Part shown: positions 30,597-39,801 of the stretch, piece after piece | Position numbering within the stretch: the stretch's first letter is position 1 | Layout of the letters: every line of letters begins with the position of its first letter | Assembly: GCF_900445255.1 (NCBI RefSeq) | Contig: NZ_UAPU01000007.1 | Location: 1,008,001-1,072,000, forward strand | Reading direction: 5' to 3' | Length of the DNA stretch: 64,000 nt | Source of the DNA: Anaerobiospirillum thomasii | GTDB lineage: Bacteria > Pseudomonadota > Gammaproteobacteria > Enterobacterales > Succinivibrionaceae | Translations under genes and position numbers: made by a program | Notes under the pieces: model-generated | What the model saw: only the letters and a program-made list of their open reading frames with translations | The model's database searches: none | Told to the model about the DNA's origin: nothing

Positions 30597-30637
30597 AAAA
30601 AAGCCCGCACAGATGCTTAGCATTGCGGGCTTTTTTA
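30597..30637 (+). repeat. Right copy of the 41-bp target duplication, with duplicate terminator
   Basis: Identical in sequence and orientation to 28157-28197. It still forms a complete hairpin with a T run and now shields the element's right side from read-through. Confidence 0.9.
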
Positions 30638-30814
30638 TTGCCCGATGAAAAGCTGCAGATCTGTCTTTAAATTATAGTCTCTACCCTATAAACAAATTTT
30701 TATCTTGCTTTGATCCTGTGCACCACTCAGGATCTTTTCCCTTCCTATAACTTCTATTTAATACCCAAGCTGATTGGTGCAGACTATAAGCACATAATTA
30801 AGCGAGGGTTACTT

Positions 30815-31435
30815 ATGACAATTAAAACCAGATGTTCTACCAGCAAAAGACCAGACTGTCTATATTTTATTCTTCATCGCTTTATAGAGTACTGCGTCTC
30901 ATGCATGAGAAATAAGCAACGTATAGTCAGAGTCCGTTTCTATAACTATCTAAGAGATCAAAAGCTCTTCACTGTAGGTAAGGCTCCAACCTGGATGGAT
31001 AAACTCTATTACAGGCATGAGGAGTTCATTATTAAAACAACTGATGCTGTGTATGCAGGTCTGCTAGGACCTGTAGAGTTTGAGCAGGCTATAAAAGAGT
31101 ACATTAGTATTTATCTTGGAGTAGATATGGATGAGATTAATAAGGCGCAGGCTGTAACTGTTATAGATAACTCAGACTTTAACAGCTACATGATAAAGAA
31201 ACCAAAAAACAGGCTGCCAGTTATTACTACAGCTACATCTGAGAGTTCAGGATCGGATGGCTATATTGCATGCTGCGATTCTAAATCTGCCCCTCTAGGC
31301 ACTAATAAGAGTACAGCAGATGCATCTCTTGAGATAAGCATAGGATCTTTTGATTTTAGGATTAAAAATAAAGATGGAGCCTCACTTTTTTGTGACGTGG
31401 TAACTATGATGCGCACCGGAGGGTTACTGAAATGA
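30815..31435 (+). CDS. IS66-like TnpA (accessory protein)
   Basis: A 206-aa protein in the TnpA position of an IS66-type element. The frame opens at 30710, but the ATG at 30815 with GAGGG just upstream is the better start. The C-terminal stretch SIGSFDFRIKNKDG resembles the end of IS66 TnpA proteins. The N-terminal half is basic and Cys-containing, with no clear helix-turn-helix by eye. It overlaps tnpB by 4 bp (ATGA), indicating coupled translation. The assignment rests mainly on context and this tail. Confidence 0.6.
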   Translation: MTIKTRCSTSKRPDCLYFILHRFIEYCVSCMRNKQRIVRVRFYNYLRDQKLFTVGKAPTWMDKLYYRHEEFIIKTTDAVYAGLLGPVEFEQAIKEYISIYLGVDMDEINKAQAVTVIDNSDFNSYMIKKPKNRLPVITTATSESSGSDGYIACCDSKSAPLGTNKSTADASLEISIGSFDFRIKNKDGASLFCDVVTMMRTGGLLK

Positions 31436-31770
31436 GATTTTTTGAAACTGGGGAAATATATTATTGCTCTGCGCCTGTAGACTGGCGTATGAGGATGAGA
31501 TCTTTAAGCTCATATTCATCAGCTCTGCTTGGCATCAATATAAGGGATAAAGACTGCTATGTCATATTTCGCAACAGACATGGCAATGCCCTTAGAGCTC
31601 TGCACTACAGACAGGGGCAGATGATGATGCTTGAGGCAGCACTCGATGAGGACAGGGCCAAATATCCTATGGTCAGAATAGAAAATGGCAAAGCAGTATT
31701 CACTCTAAGCCGAGAGGAGCTGGCCTGTCTCTTTAATCGAGGTGTTGGTGCTGTTACTACCTCGAGGTAG
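31432..31770 (+). CDS. IS66-like TnpB (Orf2) protein
   Basis: A 112-aa protein matching the IS66 Orf2 pattern. It shows PVDWRMRMRSLSSYSSALLG (family: PVD.RK..dGL), then DCYVIFRNRHGNALRALHYRQGQ (family: vFvFrnRr.driKiLywd). TnpB is required for IS66 transposition, by an unknown mechanism. It overlaps tnpA and ends 17 bp before the convergent tnpC stop. Confidence 0.8.
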   Translation: MRFFETGEIYYCSAPVDWRMRMRSLSSYSSALLGINIRDKDCYVIFRNRHGNALRALHYRQGQMMMLEAALDEDRAKYPMVRIENGKAVFTLSREELACLFNRGVGAVTTSR

Positions 31771-31787
31771 CAACAGCTGCCTATGCT

Positions 31788-34031
31788 CTATTCTGTCTTA
31801 AGCTCAAATGTGCGCGCTGCACATTCAGGGCTCAGCCACGGTATCAGATGCGCTGGCAACTCAATATCAGCATAGAGCTCAGGTTTGTTGTAGTCATCTC
31901 TATTGCTTTTCGGGTTCGATTTAAGCTCTCTGGCATTAAATGCAGCTACACGAGCTTTAGTAACTCCCTGAATCATGACATAAGATGCCACATTCTGCAG
32001 AAATTTTATTGGATCAGATATACCACAGCGGTTTATAGTATGCACACAACTGAGTATTCTGCTGATAGCAACACCACTGTCATGGGAATGAATAAAGAGT
32101 TTGGCATTACGGGCTGCTGCTACAGATTTAGCACAATGCTCAGCCTCCATGCTTGTAGTATCAAGCATGCCATGCTCGATAAAAGCATTAAACTCCTGGG
32201 CATTGTTCATAAAATACACCACAGGTGTAGAAACATTGCTGATACGCTGAGCCTTTTCATAGCGTTTCTTTTTCTTTACTGCATAGACTGTGGCAAGACT
32301 GGTAAAGAGTGTATTCACATCCTGCATCAGCTCTTTACTGTATGCATTACGGTAGCGCTGTCTTATAGAGGAATAATCAGAGCCCTGATCTTTAGTCTGT
32401 ATATATTCATTGTAGGCACATTTTTCTACATCAAACACCTGTTTGAGTTTGCCATAAATAATGTGCAGTACCAGCATAGCCTGGTTTTCATCCTGCAGGT
32501 CATAGCCATTCTTTTCTATATTTTCAAAGACACTGTCAATATCAATAGCTTTACATGCAGCAGTGTTGTAATAAAGCTCAATACTGCGTCTTATCTTGGT
32601 CATAAGATGACCAAGACAGGACTGATGTCTGATATTGTTATCCTGAGCAAATGTACCATATGTGGCAAATGCATCTGTAGTAATGCCGGATAATGCAGAG
32701 TCACAACCTATGAACTGCTGTATAAAATCCTTTGTTTTAGAGCGTGAACCTGACGGACCAAAAAGAATAAGTGGAGCATCAGGTAGAGAGCTGCAGGCTA
32801 TAGGCACATATTCAGTGGTAGCGCCTTTACCTTTTATAACATGGGTAAACTTGGTCTCATCAAATTGCAGAGTATTACACTTGCACAGCTCCTGTGTAAT
32901 AGCCTTTTCAAGCGGAATGAGCAGATATGAGAATGTAATAAGGCTGGAGTATAAAGTACTGTTTCCAAGCTGCATACCTTTGACAAAGGCCTTTTTAAAG
33001 CTGTTGACAGCAAAACCCATAGACATCATAAGGGCCATGAGAGTTATTACATTCATGCTAATAGAGCGACCTGGTAGCAAAGGCAGTGCTCCTGTGTATA
33101 TGGTATCAATAAAGCCACAGGTCTTGCATTCAGCTTTCACCACAGGGGTTACTATCTTATACACACCATTATTCTTATCTACAAAACCAGTGGCGGCCAG
33201 ACTGTCTAAAATCTCTGAGGCGTCTTTATTGATAACCTCAATATTGGTCGAGCCACAGTTAGGACAGATACGATCTTTTAAAATCTCCTCAACAGATTTT
33301 GCGCTCTTGTCTTCAACTGTATTTAGGTTGCTGGCTTTGCTCTTTTGTTTGCCATTGCTCTTACCACTCCTTGCAGGTGGGCAAGGTGTCTTATGCTCCC
33401 TGGACATGGCAGAGGCAAGCTCATTATTGCTATTAACAAGCTTATTAAATCTATTAATACCATTAACGATAGAGTTTTTGGTATCCATAATCTTTTTAGA
33501 TATAGCAAGACCTTTAGCCTTTTCAGACTCAACCTGCTCATGTATCTGCTCTTTTGCAGGTAATGAATCAGAATACTCATCTCCATCGGCAGCATTGGCA
33601 TGCATATCTCCTGTAGAGGCCACATTTGCTTTTACATCATCTCCTGATGCAGAGCTGGAGGCAGTTGGTTTGATTTTAGGAACAGCAAAGAACTTATGTG
33701 CAAATAAAAATTCTTTTAATTCTGCATTGCTTGTCACCAGCTCACATAAGATTTGGAAAAGCTCAATTAAAAGCTCAGAGTTATCGCTGACACCACAGAT
33801 TCTGTCGTACACATGTGCAGGAGCAACAACAGCAAGTTGCTTGACAAGAGCGTGGACAGAGGCTCTGTTAATCATTAGGTATCTAGGAATGTCATTTTTC
33901 AGTATGTGGTATTCCTGATTCATCTGCTGGATCTGCAACTCCTGCTCTTTATTTTTCTGCTTGGTTTTTTCAAGCTCTTTTTGAAGAAGTTGTATCTGAA
34001 GTTTGAGCTCTTGCTCTACTGCTTTTGACAT
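31788..34031 (-). CDS. IS66-like TnpC transposase
   Basis: A 747-aa DDE transposase. The N-terminal coiled coil (about 5-50) is followed by a linker and a zinc-binding region (CPNCG near 256-260; CKTCG near 302-306). The catalytic core has QFDETKF (D391), GITTDAFATYG (D453) and EAEHCAKSVAAARNAKLF (E631), the last matching the IS66 AER....R.N.LF block. It is longer than usual IS66 TnpC (about 510-540 aa). It is encoded opposite to its tnpA-tnpB partners, so it must have its own promoter in the right end. Confidence 0.87.
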   Translation of the reverse strand: MSKAVEQELKLQIQLLQKELEKTKQKNKEQELQIQQMNQEYHILKNDIPRYLMINRASVHALVKQLAVVAPAHVYDRICGVSDNSELLIELFQILCELVTSNAELKEFLFAHKFFAVPKIKPTASSSASGDDVKANVASTGDMHANAADGDEYSDSLPAKEQIHEQVESEKAKGLAISKKIMDTKNSIVNGINRFNKLVNSNNELASAMSREHKTPCPPARSGKSNGKQKSKASNLNTVEDKSAKSVEEILKDRICPNCGSTNIEVINKDASEILDSLAATGFVDKNNGVYKIVTPVVKAECKTCGFIDTIYTGALPLLPGRSISMNVITLMALMMSMGFAVNSFKKAFVKGMQLGNSTLYSSLITFSYLLIPLEKAITQELCKCNTLQFDETKFTHVIKGKGATTEYVPIACSSLPDAPLILFGPSGSRSKTKDFIQQFIGCDSALSGITTDAFATYGTFAQDNNIRHQSCLGHLMTKIRRSIELYYNTAACKAIDIDSVFENIEKNGYDLQDENQAMLVLHIIYGKLKQVFDVEKCAYNEYIQTKDQGSDYSSIRQRYRNAYSKELMQDVNTLFTSLATVYAVKKKKRYEKAQRISNVSTPVVYFMNNAQEFNAFIEHGMLDTTSMEAEHCAKSVAAARNAKLFIHSHDSGVAISRILSCVHTINRCGISDPIKFLQNVASYVMIQGVTKARVAAFNARELKSNPKSNRDDYNKPELYADIELPAHLIPWLSPECAARTFELKTE

Positions 34032-34543
34032 GACATAATCCCTTTAAAACTATGCTCTAATTATACCATACAACAGGTGTAAAAAACCTTTATTTTTTCT
34101 ATATATTTCCTTATATATCAAGCAGTTACATGCAAAATCTAGCATCAAAAACATGCAAAATCAGCCTCAAAAAATGATAATAATATGACTACTTAAGTAA
34201 AATAAAGGATAACAGAAATGCCATACTGAAATGCCACATAAGTCCAATGATGAGTGGGGGTGATTTAACCCCCATCAATCTGGCGTTTCATGAGGCTATG
34301 AGGTAACAATGGCAGATTTGATGGATTTTATCCTTTGAAGGGGCGGAAGATTAGGTACGTCTGACAGATGGGGGTGGATTCACCCCCCCCCATACTCATT
34401 TGGCATAGACAGCGGCGCAATCAAAAATATTTTTTCTGGGGCTTCGCCCCAGACCCCAGACACCTAAAGGTGTAAGACCATGGTTTTAAGTGATGTCGGC
34501 TTATTGTCTTTTATATTTTTGAGTTTGTTTATAGGGTAGAGAC
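34032..34543 (-). other. Structured noncoding right end of IS66-like element
   Basis: About 510 bp upstream of tnpC without a convincing gene. It holds at least three hairpins: GGGGG/CCCCC at 34256-34273, a 7-bp GGGGGTG/CACCCCC stem at 34370-34387 running into nine C residues, and CTGGGGC/GCCCCAG at 34436-34452. It must contain the tnpC promoter. A transcript leader or small RNA is possible but not shown. Confidence 0.5.
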
Positions 34544-34563
34544 AAATTATATGCTGCAGGCAT

Positions 34564-34596
34564 AAAAAAACAGAGGCAGTCTATATAAGGCCTCTG
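34564..34596 (-). terminator. Terminator of the ilv-linked operon
   Basis: CAGAGGC/GCCTCTG hairpin with a run of seven A on the plus strand (T on the minus strand), 36 bp past the last gene. Confidence 0.85.
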
Positions 34597-34631
34597 TCTT
34601 TGATCCACTTAGCTTTTTGTATGGCTCAAGA

Positions 34632-35072
34632 TCAGTAAAAACTTGCTCTTGAGCTACGCTTTAGTCTCTCTTCAAGTTTAAGATCCTTGCTTCCCTCAAG
34701 ATACAGCTTTTTCAAATCACTCTTTTCGTGTTTGCCGCAGCTTTTAAAAAACAGATAATTACTGCCGTCAAAATAGCTCAAAAGACCGGCACATGGAGCA
34801 TTGTCAACAAAGTTGAAACTATATCCTCTAAGCTGTACCACAGCCTGCAGATCAAAACCGCTGTAATTATCCATAAGCATCTGTGCATAATCTTTGGTGG
34901 TATTGACCATGCTGACAGGTGCCAGTAATTCTAGCTGGGCATAACCACTGCCATCTTTTTTATCAAAGATGACAGAGTTATCTGTCTGAGTCTTTGTATA
35001 CTGACTTTCTTCAACAGCTGCCTGTGTAGCTAAAGGAAGCATGACAAGCAGCGCGTAAATCAACTTTTTCAC
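34632..35072 (-). CDS. Small secreted protein of unknown function
   Basis: A 146-aa product with a clear signal peptide (MKKLIYALLVMLPLATQAA, cleavage after about residue 18), so it is probably periplasmic. The mature part has two Cys (CAGLL and KSCGK) that could form a disulfide, and a basic C terminus. The start is GTG, one base from the ilvA stop and behind a GAGG, so translation looks coupled to ilvA. I do not recognise the family. Placement at the end of an ilvE-ilvD-ilvA series may be incidental. Confidence 0.75.
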   Translation of the reverse strand: MKKLIYALLVMLPLATQAAVEESQYTKTQTDNSVIFDKKDGSGYAQLELLAPVSMVNTTKDYAQMLMDNYSGFDLQAVVQLRGYSFNFVDNAPCAGLLSYFDGSNYLFFKSCGKHEKSDLKKLYLEGSKDLKLEERLKRSSRASFY

Positions 35073-35073
35073 A

Positions 35074-36627
35074 TTACCTCAAGAATTGCTGATAAGCAGT
35101 GTTAGATGAAATCTCTGTTACAGGATAATTTACTTTCTTTATAAATTCCATAAGTTTTGAGTCCTCTGAGTCTGTAACATCAAAAGCACATAACACAGAG
35201 CAGAACTCAAGTCCTGATATTCTAAAATGAAACAGAGAAATTGAGAAGTTGTCACCTAACTTTTCAAGGAATTGAATCAGAGCATTCTTGGAGTTTGGGA
35301 ACTCAAACAAGAAAAGTCTTTCTTCATTTGGGAAGGTAGGATGACCGCCCACCATATAGCGCACATGATCCTTGGTAATGGCGTCATCTGTAAGGTCGGT
35401 GACTAAAAATCCCCCCTGTCTTAGATCTGAGCTTATCTTATTAAGCTCACTCTTGCCGTTGGTAAGCTCGATAGAGGCCAGAATTCTGGCTCTTTCTTTA
35501 TGAGAGAGTCTGTAGCTGAACTCTGTCACATGTCTTTGACCAATGGTCTTGCAGAAGTTTAAAAATGCCCCTTTCTTTTCAGGAATTTCAACTGAGAGAA
35601 TACCCTCTGTCATTTCACCTACATCACAGCGCTCTGCCACCATACGCAAGGTGTGAAATTTAACATTGGCACCTGACATAATGGCTATAAATGAGCCATC
35701 CTGACCTTTAAGATCATGCTCTCTTGCATATTTCTTAAGACCGGCCAGAGACAGGGCACCAGATGGCTCGGCAATGGCTCTTGTATCATCAAAGATATCC
35801 TTCATGGCAGCACAGATTTCATCATTAGAGCAGGTGATAATCTCATCTAGATACATCTTACACAGTCTGAAAGTCTCCTCTCCAGCACGGCTTACAGCCA
35901 CACCATCTGCAAAATGGGAGACAAAGCCTATATCGCAGGTTCTGCCGTTTTCAAGGGCTGCTTTCATACAGGCAGAGCCCTCAGCCTCCACGCCTACAAC
36001 CCTGATTTTTGGTATAAGATTTTTGATATAGACTGCAATACCGGCCGCAAGACCGCCGCCACCTATCTGTACAAAGATGGTATTGATGTCATTGCACTGA
36101 CCTAGAATTTCATGCGCAATAGTACCCTGACCTGCAATTACATCAGGATCATCATAAGGCGGAATCATGGTCAGGCCTTCAGTTTTAGCCAGCTCCTGAG
36201 CATGATCGTAAGCCTCATTAAAAGTCTCGCCATAAAGAACAATATTGGCCCCCAGGCGTTTTACAGCATCAACCTTAAGATCAGGTGTGGTAACAGGCAT
36301 AACTATAGTGGCCTTGATACCAAGCTCCTTGGCACTTAATGCCACGCCCTGTGCATGATTGCCGGCAGATGCAGCTATTACACCCATCTCAAGCTTTTCT
36401 GTTTCAAGACTGCTTATCTTGTTATAGGCACCACGTATTTTAAAGGAATGTACCCCCTGAAAATCCTCTCTTTTGAGCATTACGCTGACCCCAAGGCGCT
36501 CTGAGAGTTTGTCAAGTTTATGTAAGGGTGTAAAACGGGCTACCTTGTAAATTCGTGCCAGCAGTATCTTGCGTAAGTATTCCTGTCCAGTCAGTTTCTG
36601 CATAGCATCCTGTTGTGAATTTTCCAT
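35074..36627 (-). CDS. ilvA: Threonine dehydratase, biosynthetic
   Basis: A PLP enzyme that deaminates threonine to 2-oxobutanoate, the first step to isoleucine. The 517-aa product (E. coli IlvA 514) has the PLP lysine in HSFKIRGAYNK (K63), the Asn-containing SAGNHAQGV and the phosphate-binding GGGGLAAG. The C-terminal third holds two ACT-like regulatory domains, so isoleucine feedback inhibition is expected. It starts 3 bp after ilvD, within ilvE-ilvD-ilvA. Confidence 0.96.
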   Translation of the reverse strand: MENSQQDAMQKLTGQEYLRKILLARIYKVARFTPLHKLDKLSERLGVSVMLKREDFQGVHSFKIRGAYNKISSLETEKLEMGVIAASAGNHAQGVALSAKELGIKATIVMPVTTPDLKVDAVKRLGANIVLYGETFNEAYDHAQELAKTEGLTMIPPYDDPDVIAGQGTIAHEILGQCNDINTIFVQIGGGGLAAGIAVYIKNLIPKIRVVGVEAEGSACMKAALENGRTCDIGFVSHFADGVAVSRAGEETFRLCKMYLDEIITCSNDEICAAMKDIFDDTRAIAEPSGALSLAGLKKYAREHDLKGQDGSFIAIMSGANVKFHTLRMVAERCDVGEMTEGILSVEIPEKKGAFLNFCKTIGQRHVTEFSYRLSHKERARILASIELTNGKSELNKISSDLRQGGFLVTDLTDDAITKDHVRYMVGGHPTFPNEERLFLFEFPNSKNALIQFLEKLGDNFSISLFHFRISGLEFCSVLCAFDVTDSEDSKLMEFIKKVNYPVTEISSNTAYQQFLR

Positions 36628-36630
36628 AAT

Positions 36631-38478
36631 CTATAGTCCCTGTAATTTTGATATATCGCGTACACCGCCCTTGTCTGCAGATGAGGCCAAGGCTGCATAG
36701 GCCTTGAGCGCATTGCTTACTGTTCTTTGGCGTGATACAGGAGTAAAGGCTTTGCTGCCACGTTCATTCATAGCTTTGCGCCTTTGAGATAGCTCCTCAT
36801 CATCTACAACCATATGTATACGGCGGTTTGGAATATCTATCTGTATCATATCATTTTCCTCAAGCAGCGCTATATTGCCGCCATTGGCAGCCTCTGGGGA
36901 AATATGACCTATAGACAGACCTGAAGATCCGCCTGAGAATCTGCCATCTGTAATCAGAGCACACTTTTTACCAAGACCTACAGACTTAAGATATGATGTA
37001 GGATAGAGCATCTCCTGCATACCAGGACCACCGCGAGGTCCTTCATAGCGGATGACAACAACATCGCCCTCTTTAACCCTGCCACCTAAAATGCCTTCAA
37101 CAGCATCCTCCTGCGACTCAAAAATACGGGCAGGTCCTACAAATTTTAAAATAGACTCATCTACACCTGCTGTTTTGACAATACAGCCATTATCTGCAAG
37201 ATTGCCATATAAGACAGCAAGACCTCCATCCTGTGAGTAGGCATGAGCCTTGTCTCTGATACAGCCATTGACACTGTCAGTATCAAGATCTGATGCATAT
37301 GTCTCCTGAGAGAAAGCCTGTACAGTTCTGACACCTCCTGCTGCCGCCTTATAGAGTTTTAAGATATTCTCATCCTGAGTTTTTCTTATATCATAGGTAT
37401 CAATCTGCTCTTTAAGGCTCATACCTAAAACAGTACGGCTGTCTGTATGCAGTAAACCTGCATCATTGAGTCTTGCTAAAATGCCAATTACACCACCTGC
37501 TCTGTTTACATCTTCAATATGATATTTTTGTGTAGATGGTGCCACCTTGCACAGATGCGGTACCTTACGTGAGAGTCTGTCGATATCCTTCATAGTAAAG
37601 TCAACCTCAGCTTCCTGAGCTACAGCTAAAAGATGCAGTACAGTATTGGTTGAACCGCCCATGGCAATATCAAGAGTCATGGCATTTTCAAAAGTATCTT
37701 TAGTGGCAATGGAGCGTGGCAGTACTGAGCTGTCATCCTTTTCATAATAGGCTCTGGCCATAGCCACAATCTGTCTTGCTGCCTTTTCAAACAGACTCTG
37801 ACGCAGAGCATGGGTTGCAACAATAGTACCGTTGCCAGGCAGTGACAGGCCTAAAGCCTCAGTCAGACAGTTCATGGAATTGGCTGTAAACATGCCAGAG
37901 CATGAGCCACAGGTAGGACAGCTTGCACTCTCTACAGCGCAGATTTCCTCATCTGTGGCATTAGGGTCGGCAGAGACAATCATGGCATCGATAAGATCAT
38001 ATTTTTTATTGCCATCAGCACTGCGACCTGCCTCCATTGGACCGCCTGATACAAAAATCACAGGAATATTAAGGCGCATTGCCGCCATTAACATACCTGG
38101 TGTGACCTTGTCACAGTTAGAAATACATACCAGGGCATCAGCTTTGTGGGCATTGACCATATACTCAACGCTGTCTGCAATAATATCGCGGCTTGGCAGT
38201 GAATAGAGCATGCCAGAGTGTCCCATGGCAATACCGTCATCTACAGCTATAGTATTAAATTCCTTGGCAATACCGCCTGCCTTCTCAATCTCTCTTGCAA
38301 CCAGCTGGCCAATATCCTTAAGATGCACATGACCTGGTACAAACTGAGTAAAGGAGTTGGCAATTGCAATAATAGGTTTGCCAAAATCCTCATCCTTCAT
38401 GCCTGTAGCCTTCCACAAGGCTCTGGCACCTGCCATTATTTTTCCTTCATAAGTTACACTTGCGCGATATTTTGGCAT
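36631..38478 (-). CDS. ilvD: Dihydroxy-acid dehydratase
   Basis: An iron-sulfur enzyme of branched-chain amino acid synthesis, 615 aa (E. coli 616). Cluster ligands are in [12 protein letters not shown] and [18 protein letters not shown]. The C-terminal signature is [23 protein letters not shown]. It lies between ilvE (72-bp gap) and ilvA (2-3-bp gap). Confidence 0.97.
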   Translation of the reverse strand: MPKYRASVTYEGKIMAGARALWKATGMKDEDFGKPIIAIANSFTQFVPGHVHLKDIGQLVAREIEKAGGIAKEFNTIAVDDGIAMGHSGMLYSLPSRDIIADSVEYMVNAHKADALVCISNCDKVTPGMLMAAMRLNIPVIFVSGGPMEAGRSADGNKKYDLIDAMIVSADPNATDEEICAVESASCPTCGSCSGMFTANSMNCLTEALGLSLPGNGTIVATHALRQSLFEKAARQIVAMARAYYEKDDSSVLPRSIATKDTFENAMTLDIAMGGSTNTVLHLLAVAQEAEVDFTMKDIDRLSRKVPHLCKVAPSTQKYHIEDVNRAGGVIGILARLNDAGLLHTDSRTVLGMSLKEQIDTYDIRKTQDENILKLYKAAAGGVRTVQAFSQETYASDLDTDSVNGCIRDKAHAYSQDGGLAVLYGNLADNGCIVKTAGVDESILKFVGPARIFESQEDAVEGILGGRVKEGDVVVIRYEGPRGGPGMQEMLYPTSYLKSVGLGKKCALITDGRFSGGSSGLSIGHISPEAANGGNIALLEENDMIQIDIPNRRIHMVVDDEELSQRRKAMNERGSKAFTPVSRQRTVSNALKAYAALASSADKGGVRDISKLQGL

Positions 38479-38505
38479 ATTACTTCCTTAATCTCTTCAG
38501 GCATT

Positions 38506-38528
38506 AAGGCCCACACACAGTGGGCCTT
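38506..38528 (-). terminator. Intercistronic hairpin between ilvE and ilvD
   Basis: AAGGCCCA/TGGGCCTT arms with a 7-nt loop sit 22 bp after ilvE. The minus-strand side lacks a good T run, so it may stabilise or partly end the ilvE message. Confidence 0.45.
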
Positions 38529-38550
38529 TTAATTTGTATACTTAAAACTC

Positions 38551-39477
38551 CTACACTCTGGTCAGCCAGCCGTGTCTATCCTCACTCTCACCCTTGACAT
38601 AGGCAAAGAATGTTTCCTGAATATGTTTAGTTATAGGACCTCTGCAACCTGCACCCACATCAATACCATCAACACTGGCAATTGGTGTAATTTCAGCTGC
38701 AGTACCGCTAAAGAACAGCTCATCTGCAAGATATACCATCTCACGTGGAATTCTCTGCTCTACAACCTCATAGCCAAGATCGCGGGCTAAGGTAATAACT
38801 GAGGCGCGGGTGATACCTGGCAGAAGACCACAGGTAAATGGAGCTGTATAGAGCACCTTGTCTTTAATTACAAAGATATTCTCGCCAGAACCTTCTGAAA
38901 CATAGCCGTTGACATCAAGGGCAATAGCCTCGTCATAACCGTTCTGATGAGCCTCATTGGCAATAAGAATGGATGACAAATAATTACCACCGGCCTTGGC
39001 CTCTGTAGGAATAGTATTAGGGGCCAGTCTATTCCATGAAGATACACCGACCCTGACGCCTTTTTGCAGACCTTCCTCGCCAAGATAGGCGCCCCATGGA
39101 ATGGCTCCTACCATAACATCGGCCTTTGCATCTTTTGGAAAGGATAAGCCAAGACCAACATTACCCATAAATGCCAACGGGCGTATATAGCCTGACTCTA
39201 ATTTGTTCTCGCGCACTACAGCCTTGCAGGCCTCCATAATCTCTTCTTTGGTATATGCAAGAGGGAAGCGGTAAATCTTTGCAGAGTTGAATAATCTGTC
39301 AATATGCTCCTTGAGTCTGAAAATACAAGTACCGTTTGGGGTAACATAGGCGCGAATACCCTCAAATACTGAAGAGCCATAGTGCAGTGCATGAGACATG
39401 ACATGCACATTAGCCTCCTGCCATGGAATAAGCTTTCCGTTAAACCATATAAATTCTGATGTACTTGTAGCTGACAT
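38551..39477 (-). CDS. ilvE: Branched-chain amino acid aminotransferase
   Basis: A class IV PLP aminotransferase for the last step of valine, leucine and isoleucine synthesis. The start is the ATG at 39477, behind AAGGAG at 6 bp; it gives 308 aa (E. coli 309). The longer frame to 39579 adds unrelated residues. Signatures include HYGSSVFEGIRAY, the PLP-lysine region EAKAGGNYLSS and ALDVNGYVSEGSGENIFV. It is the first gene of the ilvEDA series; ilvG/ilvM are not present here. Confidence 0.95.
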   Translation of the reverse strand: MSATSTSEFIWFNGKLIPWQEANVHVMSHALHYGSSVFEGIRAYVTPNGTCIFRLKEHIDRLFNSAKIYRFPLAYTKEEIMEACKAVVRENKLESGYIRPLAFMGNVGLGLSFPKDAKADVMVGAIPWGAYLGEEGLQKGVRVGVSSWNRLAPNTIPTEAKAGGNYLSSILIANEAHQNGYDEAIALDVNGYVSEGSGENIFVIKDKVLYTAPFTCGLLPGITRASVITLARDLGYEVVEQRIPREMVYLADELFFSGTAAEITPIASVDGIDVGAGCRGPITKHIQETFFAYVKGESEDRHGWLTRV

Positions 39478-39801
39478 GAAAAACTCCTTTATAACCCTGT
39501 ATCTGTTAATTCTTAATGTAATTTGATTGTAGCAATATGACATACCATTGTCATATTCTTTTTTTACCAAACACAGCAAGTTTGTAAAATTAAATTTTTA
39601 TATTTCAATATGTTATAAATTTAACACGCTTCTTTTTTATAATTTTTAAAAGGCCCGTGCACACTAAACAATCAATTTTTAGATTTATATGTAATTTTTC
39701 ACCATTTTAGTGCATGAGTTTATAATAATTAACTGTATTTAACCTTATATTTTTTCGTAATTTTTGGCACAATATTATAAATTTTCATTTAAGGAGAGAA
39801 T
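39478..39801. promoter_or_regulatory. Divergent ilvE/yihG control region with 9-bp palindrome
   Basis: A 324-bp AT-rich gap with no gene. AATATGACA (39534-39542) and TGTCATATT (39549-39557) form a perfect 9-bp inverted repeat with a 6-bp spacer, 57 bp before the ilvE start. This is a candidate operator for an unknown regulator. AAGGAGAG precedes yihG. No leader-peptide attenuator with branched-chain codons was seen. Confidence 0.45.

Larger units (their letters stand above)
30677..34543. mobile_element. Complete IS66-like element with convergent tnpC
   Basis: A perfect 20-bp inverted repeat bounds the element (30677-30696 and 34524-34543; outer end GTCTCTACCC). The octamer AAATTATA abuts both ends (30669-30676 and 34544-34551); 8 bp is the duplication size of the IS66 family. 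Inside are tnpA-tnpB on the plus strand and tnpC on the minus strand, convergent with a 17-bp gap. Known IS66 elements usually carry all three genes in one direction. The matched ends and duplication show that the whole 3.9 kb moved as one unit. Confidence 0.9.

Noticed and set aside
31848-33918. Long plus-strand frames opposite tnpC (281 and 418 aa)
   Set aside because: They are antisense shadows of the tnpC gene, without family motifs or ribosome sites.
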